NCBI GenBank assembly: GCA_043769295.1
Contig: JAYVJL010000210.1
Span: 1-30,603 of the forward strand
Length of the DNA: 30,603 bases
Direction of reading: 5' to 3'
Source of the DNA: Aalborgiella sp043769295
GTDB taxonomy: Bacteria; Pseudomonadota; Gammaproteobacteria; Burkholderiales; Burkholderiaceae_C
The notes below the pieces were generated by a model. The model was given only the letters and a program-made list of their open reading frames with translations, had not been told where the DNA came from and made no database searches. Below are positions 17,004 to 23,523 of this stretch, one piece after another. The number at the start of each line of letters is the position of its first letter. Within the stretch, counting starts at the first letter, position 1. The translations under genes were made by a program, and so were the position numbers.

Positions 17004-17271
17004 CACAGTCTCCTTGGTGGTTGTCAGTAGGTGTAGTCGCAGCGGCGGTGCCAGCCTGAGCGGCCAAGGGTACGATGGTACTATGAAAAATCCAGCATAT
17101 CGTTTTCCCGCATGGGTGTTGTGTGGGTGGGTTGCGGATGTGCCATTGTGAACAAAAAATCACAGAGCAACTTTACAACTATATTTGCCCGCAGCATGAA
17201 CTTTGTGGTCGGACGCATGTCCTATGAAATGACAAGTTTTGCGAGGAACTTGTTCATTTTGATTTTGCCGT

Positions 17272-17361
17272 GCGTTCTGCAAGCAATTAAAGCAACGCAA
17301 CCTCCTCAAAGCGGCAAATTTGAGCCGAGTTTCTGCCATCAGGGACTCGGCTTTTTTTTTT
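17272..17361 (+). ncRNA. Candidate small RNA ending in an orphan terminator
   Basis: A strong intrinsic terminator at 17323-17361 on the plus strand has no plus-strand protein gene before it (the nearest, fasciclin, ends at 16604) and none it could attenuate. Just before it lies CCTCCTC (17301-17307), complementary to Shine-Dalgarno sequences, in a likely single-stranded stretch, followed by GGCAAATTTGAGCC. That layout resembles trans-acting sRNAs with an anti-Shine-Dalgarno seed. The 5' end is a guess: TTGCCG (17265) and TAAAGC (17288), 17 bases apart, form only a weak promoter, which would place the real start near 17300. Confidence 0.35.
17323..17361 (+). terminator. Rho-independent terminator (plus strand)
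   Basis: An 8-bp perfect stem, AGCCGAGT with ACTCGGCT, encloses a 14-base loop and runs into ten T on the plus strand. On the minus strand the stem is followed only by TCAAATTT, so it is a poor terminator for the terC operon, whose last gene ends at 17378 just beside it. Confidence 0.85.
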
Positions 17362-17377
17362 GCAGTTGTGTGGCGCT

Positions 17378-17833
17378 CTAATCTAGCGCAACAAGCAGGC
17401 CAGCCCCGGCTACGGCTGTCACATAGCGTGTCAGGCTGTTGTTCTCTTGCGGTTGCGCCGCAGTCACGGGTTCCAGGTCTTGTCCAAATTTGGGGCGGCG
17501 CGCATCGAGCACTTGTGCCATACCATGTTGCTGAGTCAAGGCTTGGGTCTGGTCAATCAGCGGCATCTTGTGGCTGGCGAGCTGTGTGATGACGGTGTCG
17601 CCCTCCCGCGCTAGCAGCGGGGTGATTTGATCAAACACGGGTACAGCCCAATCTTCGCGCCACAACGCCAATGCCTCGGGGCTGACCCATTTGCTGATGT
17701 CATGCGTCACATTCGGGGTGCAAGCCACCACAATCCAGCGGGTTGCGTGCGGTGCATTGCCAGCGGGCAAAAGGGGCAACAGTATTTTGCGGGCATAGGT
17801 GGCGTCGTCTACATACACAATCATTGTTTCCAT
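17378..17833 (-). CDS. unknown 151-aa protein in the terC operon
   Basis: This protein begins METMIVYVDDATYARKILLPLL and has an alpha/beta-looking first half (WIVVACTPNVTHDISKWV, then DTVITQLASHK), which vaguely recalls the universal stress fold, but the nucleotide motif of UspA is absent. The last ~18 residues (YVTAVAGAGLLVALD) are hydrophobic. I cannot assign a family. The ATG at 17833 follows GGAG by 7 bases. It starts 63 bases after the terC stop on the same strand and so probably shares the manganese-controlled transcript. Confidence 0.7.
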   Translation of the reverse strand: METMIVYVDDATYARKILLPLLPAGNAPHATRWIVVACTPNVTHDISKWVSPEALALWREDWAVPVFDQITPLLAREGDTVITQLASHKMPLIDQTQALTQQHGMAQVLDARRPKFGQDLEPVTAAQPQENNSLTRYVTAVAGAGLLVALD

Positions 17834-17896
17834 AAGAATCTCCTTGAAAGTTCAGGTTAAAGCTCCGATTAAAAGGTGAAGAAAGTTTGCAGGTGT

Positions 17897-18592
17897 TTAG
17901 TGGGATGGCATCTCCTTGTGCTGCGTTGAAGCAGCGCGCCGCGCTACCCACCAGCCGGCACCCAAGACGCCTGCGACAGAGGCCGCATAGGTTGCCCAGG
18001 TGGCAACCTGATTGCTGAAAATGTCTTTCAAAAACGGTTCTTTGACGATCATGCTGGCGGCGGTAAAAGCTAAAACTGCAGCACCGATGTTGATGATGAA
18101 TGGAAATCGCTCTACAAGTTTCAACACCATGGTGCTGCCAAAAACCACAATCGGCACGCTGATCAGGAGGCCAATAACCACCAAGTCAAACGAACCATGG
18201 GCTGCGCCAGCAACACCCAGCACGTTGTCGACACCCATCAACGCATCAGCCACGACGATGGTTTTCATCGCACCCCAAAAGGTGCTGGCCACGGGCCCGC
18301 TGTGCTCTTTATCGCCTTGATCGGCCAGCAGTTTATAGGCAATCCACAGCAGACCGAGGCCGCCTACCAGCATCAAGCCGGGGATTTGTAGCAGCCAGAC
18401 GACGCCGACCGTCATCACCGAGCGCACCGCAATGGCACCCACGGTGCCCCAAGCGATGGCTTTTTTCTGTAAATCCTTGGGCAGGCTGCGGGCGGCCAGG
18501 GCGATGACGATGGCGTTGTCGCCCGCCAGGACGAGGTCAATCAAAATGATGGCCAGCAGGGCAGACCACCAGGGGGTTGAGAACAGTTCCAT
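17897..18592 (-). CDS. TerC-family membrane protein (probable manganese exporter)
   Basis: This 231-residue protein has about seven hydrophobic helices and the two TerC family signatures, LIDLVLAGDNAIVIALAAR near the start and VVADALMGVDNVLGVAGAA in the middle; each holds the acidic and Asn residues thought to line the ion path. TerC/Alx/YkoY proteins export Mn2+ and relieve manganese stress, or supply metal to exported proteins. The ATG at 18592 is chosen because GGAG sits 8 bases upstream; a TTG two codons earlier is less likely. Its ~295-base leader contains a yybP-ykoY riboswitch, which strongly supports a manganese role. A second gene follows in the operon. Confidence 0.93.
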   Translation of the reverse strand: MELFSTPWWSALLAIILIDLVLAGDNAIVIALAARSLPKDLQKKAIAWGTVGAIAVRSVMTVGVVWLLQIPGLMLVGGLGLLWIAYKLLADQGDKEHSGPVASTFWGAMKTIVVADALMGVDNVLGVAGAAHGSFDLVVIGLLISVPIVVFGSTMVLKLVERFPFIINIGAAVLAFTAASMIVKEPFLKDIFSNQVATWATYAASVAGVLGAGWWVARRAASTQHKEMPSH

Positions 18593-18708
18593 ATGCAAAC
18601 TCCAAAATCAATATCGACATGAAAATCTGACAAGCAGACTTCCGGATGTGGCGAAACTGAACGGGTTGCGATGAGGCGTGTGGGGTAGCTGTTCGCTTTG
18701 CCATACCG

Positions 18709-18741
18709 CTTCGATCAAACCTGTTCAGGCTTCAATCGAAG
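18709..18741 (-). promoter_or_regulatory. Hairpin competing with riboswitch P1 (expression platform)
   Basis: On the minus strand CTTCGAT (18741-18735) pairs with ATCGAAG (18715-18709), and inside it AAGCCTG pairs with CAGGTTT. The outer arm contains four of the five bases of the riboswitch P1 3' strand (18742-18738), so this hairpin and P1 cannot both form. No T-run follows, so control is probably at translation or through Rho rather than by an intrinsic terminator. Confidence 0.6.
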
Positions 18742-18887
18742 GTCTGGCTCGTCACGCAAGGGCTGCATGACCAACAAACCGGAAGATTACTTAAAGCAAT
18801 GCTTCGAAATGACGACTTGTTGTAGCGCTTTTGCAGACAGGCCAAGTGTGTCAGGCTGCTCTGCAAAAGAGGGAGTTACTCCCCTTC
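18738..18887 (-). promoter_or_regulatory. yybP-ykoY manganese riboswitch upstream of terC
   Basis: Read on the minus strand, the aptamer can be traced in order. P1 is GAAGG (18887-18883) with CCTTC (18742-18738). Loop L1 is GGAGTA, part of the near-invariant GGGGAGUA. P2 is CTTTTGCAGA (18869-18860) with TCTGCAAAAG (18837-18828). The junction TCGTCATTTC (18815-18806) is followed by a GAAG/CTTC P3b stem and CCGG with TTTGTTG pairing back to CAACAAG. P4 is GTCATGC (18771-18765) with GCGTGAC (18757-18751), and the end is GAGCCAGACC. These elements match the known Mn2+-sensing class piece by piece. It would switch on terC when manganese is high. Confidence 0.88.
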
Positions 18888-19063
18888 TTGACGTTATTAA
18901 ACACGAGATCCCGTGAATTGGCTAATATCCCTTTGAGTTGTATGGGAATGAGTTTGTATGTCGTTAGGGCGTGATGCATTGATTTTGTCAATAAAAGTAA
19001 GCTCGCTTGTATCTGCCGAAAACTGAGCATACATTCTGAAATAGAACGTCATAGGGTAACATC
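18888..19063. other. Divergent promoter region between terC leader and oxidoreductase gene
   Basis: This region lies between the riboswitch 5' end and the flavodoxin-fold gene. On the minus strand TTAGCC and TTTAAT, 18 bases apart, lie just before the riboswitch and are a weak sigma-70-like promoter. An imperfect palindrome, CACGAGATCCCGTG (18902-18915), sits between them and could be an operator. No coding signal is seen. Confidence 0.35.
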
Positions 19064-19654
19064 ATGGTCAGTTGCCGGATCCTGTTGATTGAGGGTCACC
19101 CCGACCCCATTGGCTCCCATTTATGCCATGCGCTGGCAGATGCCTACGCCGACGGCGCGCAGGAAGAGGGGCACCAGGTGCGGCGCGTGCATGTGGCCAA
19201 ACTTGACTTCCCTTTGCTGCGCAGCCAGCAGGACTGGGAGTTTGGCGAACTGCCAGAATCTTTGAAACAAGCACAGGAAGACATTGCCTGGGCGCAGCAT
19301 CTGGTGCTGTTCTTTCCGCTGTGGCTGGGCGACATGCCGGCGCTTTTGAAGGGTTTTTTAGAGCAGGTCGCGCGGCCCGGTTTCGCTTTTAAACCCAACG
19401 GCAGTAACATGATGGGCAAAAAAGGACTGAGTGGCCGCTCTGCCCGCGTGGTCGTCACCATCGGCATGCCCGCGCTGCTCTATCGGTGGTATTTCAGGGC
19501 GCACAGCGTGAAATCCCTGGAACGCAATATTCTGGGTTTTGTCGGGATTTCACCCGTCAAAGAAACGCTGATCGGTATGGTCGACAAACTGGGTGCCGAT
19601 GGAGTGCGCAAGTGGCTGGGCAAGATGCGCAAATTGGGCGAAGGGTGTGAGTAA
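19064..19654 (+). CDS. flavodoxin-fold NAD(P)H oxidoreductase (KefF/MdaB-like)
   Basis: This 196-residue protein begins RILLIEGHPDPIGSHLCHALADAY, the FMN-binding start of the NAD(P)H dehydrogenase (quinone) family. It continues with HLVLFFPLWLGDMPALLKGFLEQV, the FP-x-W element that covers the flavin and forms the active site. The GFAFKPNG segment is also typical. It would carry out two-electron reduction of quinones or similar acceptors in the cytoplasm and protect against oxidative stress; the exact acceptor is unknown. It converges on trxC with a 24-base gap. Confidence 0.88.
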   Translation: MVSCRILLIEGHPDPIGSHLCHALADAYADGAQEEGHQVRRVHVAKLDFPLLRSQQDWEFGELPESLKQAQEDIAWAQHLVLFFPLWLGDMPALLKGFLEQVARPGFAFKPNGSNMMGKKGLSGRSARVVVTIGMPALLYRWYFRAHSVKSLERNILGFVGISPVKETLIGMVDKLGADGVRKWLGKMRKLGEGCE

Positions 19655-19678
19655 CCATGTAGCGGCTTGGCTGAATAA

Positions 19679-20116
19679 TCAACGATTCGATTGCTTGACC
19701 CAACGCACAATGTCCGCCGCCCCCATGGCACCAGGCTGGCGCGCGACCTCTTTGCCGTTGACAAAGAGCGCCAGCGTCGGGATGCTGCGGATGTTATAGC
19801 GCCCGCCCAAGTTGGGCACGGCTTCGGTGTCTACTTTGACCACGCGCACGTTGGGTTCCAGCAGCTTGGTGGCTTGTTCGTAGGCGGGTGCCATCTGCCG
19901 GCAGGGGCCGCACCACGGTGCCCAAAAATCGACCAAAACAGGGATTTGGTTGCGGTTGATGTGTTTGTCAAACGCAGCTTCGTCCAAGTTGGCGGGGTGG
20001 CCGTCAAACAGGGCCTGTTTGCATTGGCCGCAGGTGGGCGCGCTGCCTAACTGGTCGGTGCGGACACGGTTGGTGGTGTGGCAGTGCGGGCAGACGATGT
20101 GCAGGGATTCGGTCAT
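19679..20116 (-). CDS. trxC: thioredoxin 2 (TrxC)
   Basis: The 145-residue protein has an N-terminal zinc finger with two CxxC pairs (Cys9/Cys12 in CPHC and Cys29/Cys32 in CGQC) followed by a full thioredoxin domain with WCGPC (Cys69, Cys72) and the cis-proline motif SIPTLALF. This two-part layout identifies TrxC (thioredoxin 2). It reduces protein disulfides in the cytoplasm and is commonly part of the oxidative stress response. Length is as expected (~140). The DUF2789 gene lies upstream on the same strand. Confidence 0.96.
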   Translation of the reverse strand: MTESLHIVCPHCHTTNRVRTDQLGSAPTCGQCKQALFDGHPANLDEAAFDKHINRNQIPVLVDFWAPWCGPCRQMAPAYEQATKLLEPNVRVVKVDTEAVPNLGGRYNIRSIPTLALFVNGKEVARQPGAMGAADIVRWVKQSNR

Positions 20117-20151
20117 GGCTTGTAGCTGGGGGACGCTGCAAAATTTTCAAG

Positions 20152-20394
20152 CTATTTGTCGGTTTTCCTCAAGGCGACGCTGAGCTGATCCACCATCTCG
20201 ACCCAGTCGGAGTCTTGCAAGATAGCCTCGCGTAAAAACGCAGCCTGCGCCGGCGTCCAAAAAGGTGCTTGTGCCAAGCGAAGGTTCTCGGGCACAGGCG
20301 CATGCATGGCGATAAAGTGCTCGATGCCAAGCTCGTCCGACGGCAGGCCCAGTTGGTCGAAGAGGTCTTTGAAATAATGCATGGGTTTGTTCAT
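20152..20394 (-). CDS. DUF2789 family protein
   Basis: This 80-residue protein begins MNKPMHYFKDLFDQLGLPSDE, then has IEHFIAMHAPVPENLRLAQAPFWTPAQAAFLREAILQDSDW, which covers the DUF2789 family. It is helical, without a signal or membrane segment, and of unknown function. It lies 35 bases upstream of trxC on the same strand, so the two may form a unit. The ATG at 20394 fits the family length. Confidence 0.88.
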   Translation of the reverse strand: MNKPMHYFKDLFDQLGLPSDELGIEHFIAMHAPVPENLRLAQAPFWTPAQAAFLREAILQDSDWVEMVDQLSVALRKTDK

Positions 20395-20511
20395 GCATTT
20401 ATGGTGCTACTTTTGTTAGCCACGGTCAAGGCATCTGCGCAAAAAGTATGAACTACAAGCAAAATCTTTGTTTATTATCAAATAGCTTCAAAATCCAAGC
20501 TGAACTAAACT

Positions 20512-20558
20512 ATAACCGGCGTATTTATTAACTAAATTGCTATTAAATTTGTAGTAAT
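20512..20558 (+). repeat. Dispersed intergenic repeat, copy D (forward)
   Basis: The copy reads ATAACCGGCGTATTTATTAA, then CTAAATTGCTATTAAATTTG, then TAGTAAT. It has one change in the leading CTAGCCGG and a weaker stem than copies B and E. It lies in the divergent gap between the DUF2789 and lipase-like genes; nothing else of note was seen in that ~290-base gap. Confidence 0.82.
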
Positions 20559-20688
20559 CAGCTGCTGCTGCCCCGCACTTTACTGGATTAGGGTTTGTCC
20601 GCGCTGTTTGTCCACACTGTTGTACGGCGCACGACGCAGGAAGGTGACAGAATGTTAGTCTTGTGCAAACTTGACGCTGGAGACGCCA

Positions 20689-22134
20689 ATGACAACATGC
20701 TTTTCGACACCCTTTTCGTCCTCAATGCAAGTTTTGAAGACCTCTCGCCGCACCCTGCTGGCCCTGCTGGGTGGTGTGGCACTTCTTGCAGGCTGTGCCA
20801 CGTCGCCCAGGATGCTGCCGCTGGCAGAAGCACCACCGATTATTTTTGTTCACGGTAACGGCGACTCCGCCGCGCTGTGGCAGACTACCCTGTGGCGGTT
20901 CGAGTCTAACGGCTGGCCACGCGAACGTCTGCACGCCATCGACGTGCCCTACCCGCTGGCGCGTGATGAGGACGCCAAAGCGCAGCCGGGCCGTACCTCC
21001 ACCGCCGAGCATATGGCGTATTTGAAAGCCGAGGTCGACAAAGTGATCAAAACCACTGGTGCCACCAAAGTCGTGCTGTACGCCAACTCACGCGGTGGCA
21101 ACGCCGTTCGCAACTACATCCAAAACGGGGGCGGCGACGCCACGGTATCGCATGCGATTTTGGGCGGCACGTCCAACCATGGCGTGTGGGCGATCAAGGG
21201 GTTTCGCGAGGGCAATGAGTTTTCAGGCACAGGGCCTTTTTTAACCGCGCTCAACGCCCCGAAAAACGCCAATGGCGATGAAGTGACCGGCCCGGTGCGC
21301 TGGCTCACCATCCGCTCGGACAACAATGACAAGTTCGCGCAGCCCGATGGTGTGTGGATAGGCGCCAAAGGCACCGCCACCAACGTCTCGTTCGATGGGC
21401 CCGCGCTGAAAGGGGCGATCAACAGCGTCATCCCACGCATAGACCACCGTGAGACCTCGTTTTCACCCGCCGCCTTTTATGCCGCCTACAGCTTCATCAC
21501 CGGCAAAGCGCCCCAAACCATCAGCATTGAGCTGGATGAGCGCATCGTGCTGGGTGGCCTCATTACCGGCTTGGGCGTGAAATCGGATGACGCGACCTCG
21601 GGCAACGCCGTGAACAACCTGCCGGTACCGAAAGCAACTTTGCAGATTTTTGCGGTTGACCGCGATACGGGTGAGCGCCAAGGCCCGCCCGTGCACCAAA
21701 AAACGGTGGGTACCGATGGCCAGTGGGGGCCTTTTACAGCGCAAGTGGCACAGCCGTATGAGTTTGTCATCAGCGCGCCGGGCTACAGCACCACGCATAT
21801 CTACCGAGGCGCCTTCCCACGTTCCAGCAACATCATGCATTTGCGTGCGGAGCGCATGGCAGAGGCTGATAAAGCCAATGCAGCCGTCCAATCGGTGGTC
21901 ACCTTCAGTCGCCCGCGCGGCTACTTTGATGCACAACGCGATCAGCTCAGCTTTGACGGCCAAACCGTTCTGCCCGGTGTGCCACCGGTGGGGGCAGGGG
22001 TGGCCAATTCCAAAATACTGCTGACACAGCATCAGGTACGCGCCATCACGGCCGAATCCAACGGTGAGCGGATCACGGGCCAGACCTGGCAGAAGGCTGA
22101 AAACCGCGTGGTGACTCTGGAGTTGACGAATTAA
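20689..22134 (+). CDS. Tat-type lipoprotein with alpha/beta hydrolase (lipase-like) domain
   Basis: The 481-residue product has a twin-arginine signal (SRRTLLALLGGVALLAGC) with the lipobox cysteine at residue 36. The hydrolase part shows PPIIFVHGNGDSAALW and the nucleophile elbow YANSRGG (Ser134). The last ~200 residues are beta-rich, starting near SIELDERIVLGGLITGLGV, which resembles lipases with C-terminal beta domains (AF1763 type, from memory). It is probably an outer-membrane or periplasm-anchored esterase/lipase exported folded by Tat. The ATG at 20689 is preferred over 20671 because GGAG lies 8 bases before it. A gene fragment follows its stop. Confidence 0.82.
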   Translation: MTTCFSTPFSSSMQVLKTSRRTLLALLGGVALLAGCATSPRMLPLAEAPPIIFVHGNGDSAALWQTTLWRFESNGWPRERLHAIDVPYPLARDEDAKAQPGRTSTAEHMAYLKAEVDKVIKTTGATKVVLYANSRGGNAVRNYIQNGGGDATVSHAILGGTSNHGVWAIKGFREGNEFSGTGPFLTALNAPKNANGDEVTGPVRWLTIRSDNNDKFAQPDGVWIGAKGTATNVSFDGPALKGAINSVIPRIDHRETSFSPAAFYAAYSFITGKAPQTISIELDERIVLGGLITGLGVKSDDATSGNAVNNLPVPKATLQIFAVDRDTGERQGPPVHQKTVGTDGQWGPFTAQVAQPYEFVISAPGYSTTHIYRGAFPRSSNIMHLRAERMAEADKANAAVQSVVTFSRPRGYFDAQRDQLSFDGQTVLPGVPPVGAGVANSKILLTQHQVRAITAESNGERITGQTWQKAENRVVTLELTN

Positions 22135-22149
22135 GTTACCAAGTGTTGA

Positions 22150-22266
22150 GCAGGGCAGCCCGTTGGTGATGCCGAATTTTTTAGCATGGTGTTGCGTATT
22201 TGGTTGGGCCCCACACCTGCAGACTTCATGCTCAAAGACGCCTTGCTGGGTATTTCAAAAGGTTAA
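22150..22266 (+). pseudogene. C-terminal fragment of a chalcone-isomerase-like gene
   Basis: A 38-codon frame, directly preceded by an in-frame TGA and ending at TAA 22264, reads AGQPVGDAEFFSMVLRIWLG and continues PTPADFMLKDALLGISKG. The GDAEFF...LRIWLG...LKDALLG pattern is the C-terminus of bacterial chalcone isomerase-like proteins. There is no start codon with a ribosome site, and the rest of the ~190-residue protein is absent, so it appears to be a remnant of a deleted gene. The upstream lipase-like gene ends 16 bases before it. Confidence 0.6.
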
Positions 22267-22298
22267 ATCCTTTTTTAGTCCCAAAAATACCTGTTCGG

Positions 22299-22318
22299 CC
22301 GGAACTAACCGGAACTAA
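22299..22318. repeat. Tandem 10-bp repeat
   Basis: Two perfect copies of CCGGAACTAA are followed by the degenerate CCGTAACAAA. They lie between the chalcone-isomerase-like fragment and the lipoprotein gene, in what should be that gene's promoter region. Confidence 0.8.
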
Positions 22319-22386
22319 CCGTAACAAACAGTATCAAAATTGGCAGCAAGCTTGTATGCTGCACTTTTAACACTTGGAGATACGCT

Positions 22387-22839
22387 GTGAAAAAAACAAT
22401 GAATACTGTAATGAACACTGTAATGAATACTGCAAAGGGTACTTTGCTTATAGCGGCTTTTGCCTTCTTGGCGGGATGCGCATCCGTTTCAGGCTCTGCG
22501 CCCGCCATGATGAAGGACGGCATGCTGGTCAACGCCAAAGGCATCACGCTGTATTTTTTTGATCGGGACGTGGCGGGAAGCGGCAAATCTACATGCAATG
22601 GTGATTGCGCGGTCAAATGGCCACCGGTGATGGCTGCCGCCACAGACAAACCGATGGGCGACTATACGGTGATCACCCGCGACGACAGTAAAAAACAATG
22701 GGCTTACAAAGGCAAGCCTATGTACACTTGGCCTGAAGACCAAGAGCCGGGAGACAAATATGGTGACAACTACAACAAGGTTTGGCACATTTTCACCCCG
22801 CAAAATTTGGTCATCAAATCATCAGGCAAGGACTATTAA
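22387..22839 (+). CDS. secreted-repeat lipoprotein (COG4315/Lipoprotein_15 type)
   Basis: This 150-residue lipoprotein has a signal ending in AFLAGC (Cys31). It then carries two copies of the secreted repeat: NAKGITLYFFDRD...STCNGDCAVKWPP and KGKPMYTWPEDQEPGD...VWHIFTP. Proteins with this repeat sit in the envelope; their function is unknown, though they occur near electron-transfer or copper genes. The start is GTG at 22387 with GGAG upstream. Three 12-base tandem units put ATGs at codons 5, 9 and 13, each a possible start. A copper-protein gene follows after 7 bases. Confidence 0.88.
   Translation: MKKTMNTVMNTVMNTAKGTLLIAAFAFLAGCASVSGSAPAMMKDGMLVNAKGITLYFFDRDVAGSGKSTCNGDCAVKWPPVMAAATDKPMGDYTVITRDDSKKQWAYKGKPMYTWPEDQEPGDKYGDNYNKVWHIFTPQNLVIKSSGKDY
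22399..22434 (+). repeat. Three 12-bp tandem units in a signal-peptide coding region
   Basis: Three near-identical units (ATGAATACTGTA, ATGAACACTGTA, ATGAATACTGCA) encode MNTVMNTVMNTA at the start of the lipoprotein. Loss or gain of a unit by slippage keeps the reading frame, so it would change only the length of the signal's N-region and the choice of start codon. Confidence 0.9.
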
Positions 22840-22846
22840 CCGCACT

Positions 22847-23506
22847 ATGAACCACTTTAATAAAATACTTGTATGCGCCGCACTCAGTGTGTGTGCTGCT
22901 GCGACACTGGCTGGCAATCTGCAGGTCAGTGTGATTGACAAAGATGGCAAACCGGTGGTTGACGCCGTTGTGGTGCTGGTCCCCGCAACAGCAGGTGCAC
23001 CCAAAGCGCCACTACCGCTGCAGGTCACCATCAACCAGGAAAAAATGCGTTTTGTACCCGCTGTCACCATCGTTGGTGTCGGTGCCAAGGCGCGCTTTAT
23101 CAACAATGACCCGTGGGAGCACCATGTGCGCGGTTCTGCCGCCGGTGTGATGCAGTTCAATGCGGGGGTGGACGATGGGTTTGTGCTGCGGCTGGACGGC
23201 AAACCCGAAGGCAAGCCGGCCAAGTATGCCGACGCCACCTTTGACAAAGTCGGCGCGGTGCTGCTGGGCTGCCATTTGCATGCGTCCATGCGCGGCCACG
23301 TGTATGTGAGCGACTCGCCTTGGGCGGTCGTCACCAATGCCGACGGTCTGGCTGCGTTTGAAGGCGTGCCCGACGGTGCCGTGCAGGTCAAAGCCTGGCA
23401 TGCCGACCAGTTCATTGATATTCCATCCCAGCGTGTGACCGTGAGCGCTGCACCCAGCAAAGCCAGCATGCAGCTGACGGTGGTGCCGCGCAGGAAGAGG
23501 GTTTAA
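22847..23506 (+). CDS. exported cupredoxin-like copper protein
   Basis: The 219-residue product has a signal peptide (KILVCAALSVCAAATLAG), a plastocyanin-like domain and a beta-rich C-terminal part. Likely type-1 copper ligands are all present: His93 in NNDPWEHHVRG, then Cys142, His145 and Met148 in LGCHLHASMRG (C-x2-H-x2-M). Similar proteins were called methylamine-utilisation proteins, but no mau genes are nearby. It would carry electrons or store copper in the periplasm. The ATG at 22847 is chosen because a signal peptide begins there. It lies 7 bases after the lipoprotein gene and is probably co-transcribed with it. Confidence 0.84.
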   Translation: MNHFNKILVCAALSVCAAATLAGNLQVSVIDKDGKPVVDAVVVLVPATAGAPKAPLPLQVTINQEKMRFVPAVTIVGVGAKARFINNDPWEHHVRGSAAGVMQFNAGVDDGFVLRLDGKPEGKPAKYADATFDKVGAVLLGCHLHASMRGHVYVSDSPWAVVTNADGLAAFEGVPDGAVQVKAWHADQFIDIPSQRVTVSAAPSKASMQLTVVPRRKRV

Positions 23507-23523
23507 ACCCAAACGGGTGCCGT

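Noticed and set aside
17112..17381. Plus-strand frame of 89 codons over the candidate sRNA and terminator
   Set aside because: It reads through the terminator stem and T-run (Phe-Phe-Phe) and has no ribosome site or protein-like pattern.
18871..18883. GGGAG-TTA-CTCCC hairpin on the plus strand, first taken for a terminator
   Set aside because: It coincides with the L1 loop of the minus-strand riboswitch, has no T-run, and is explained by the GGGGAGUAACUCCC sequence there.
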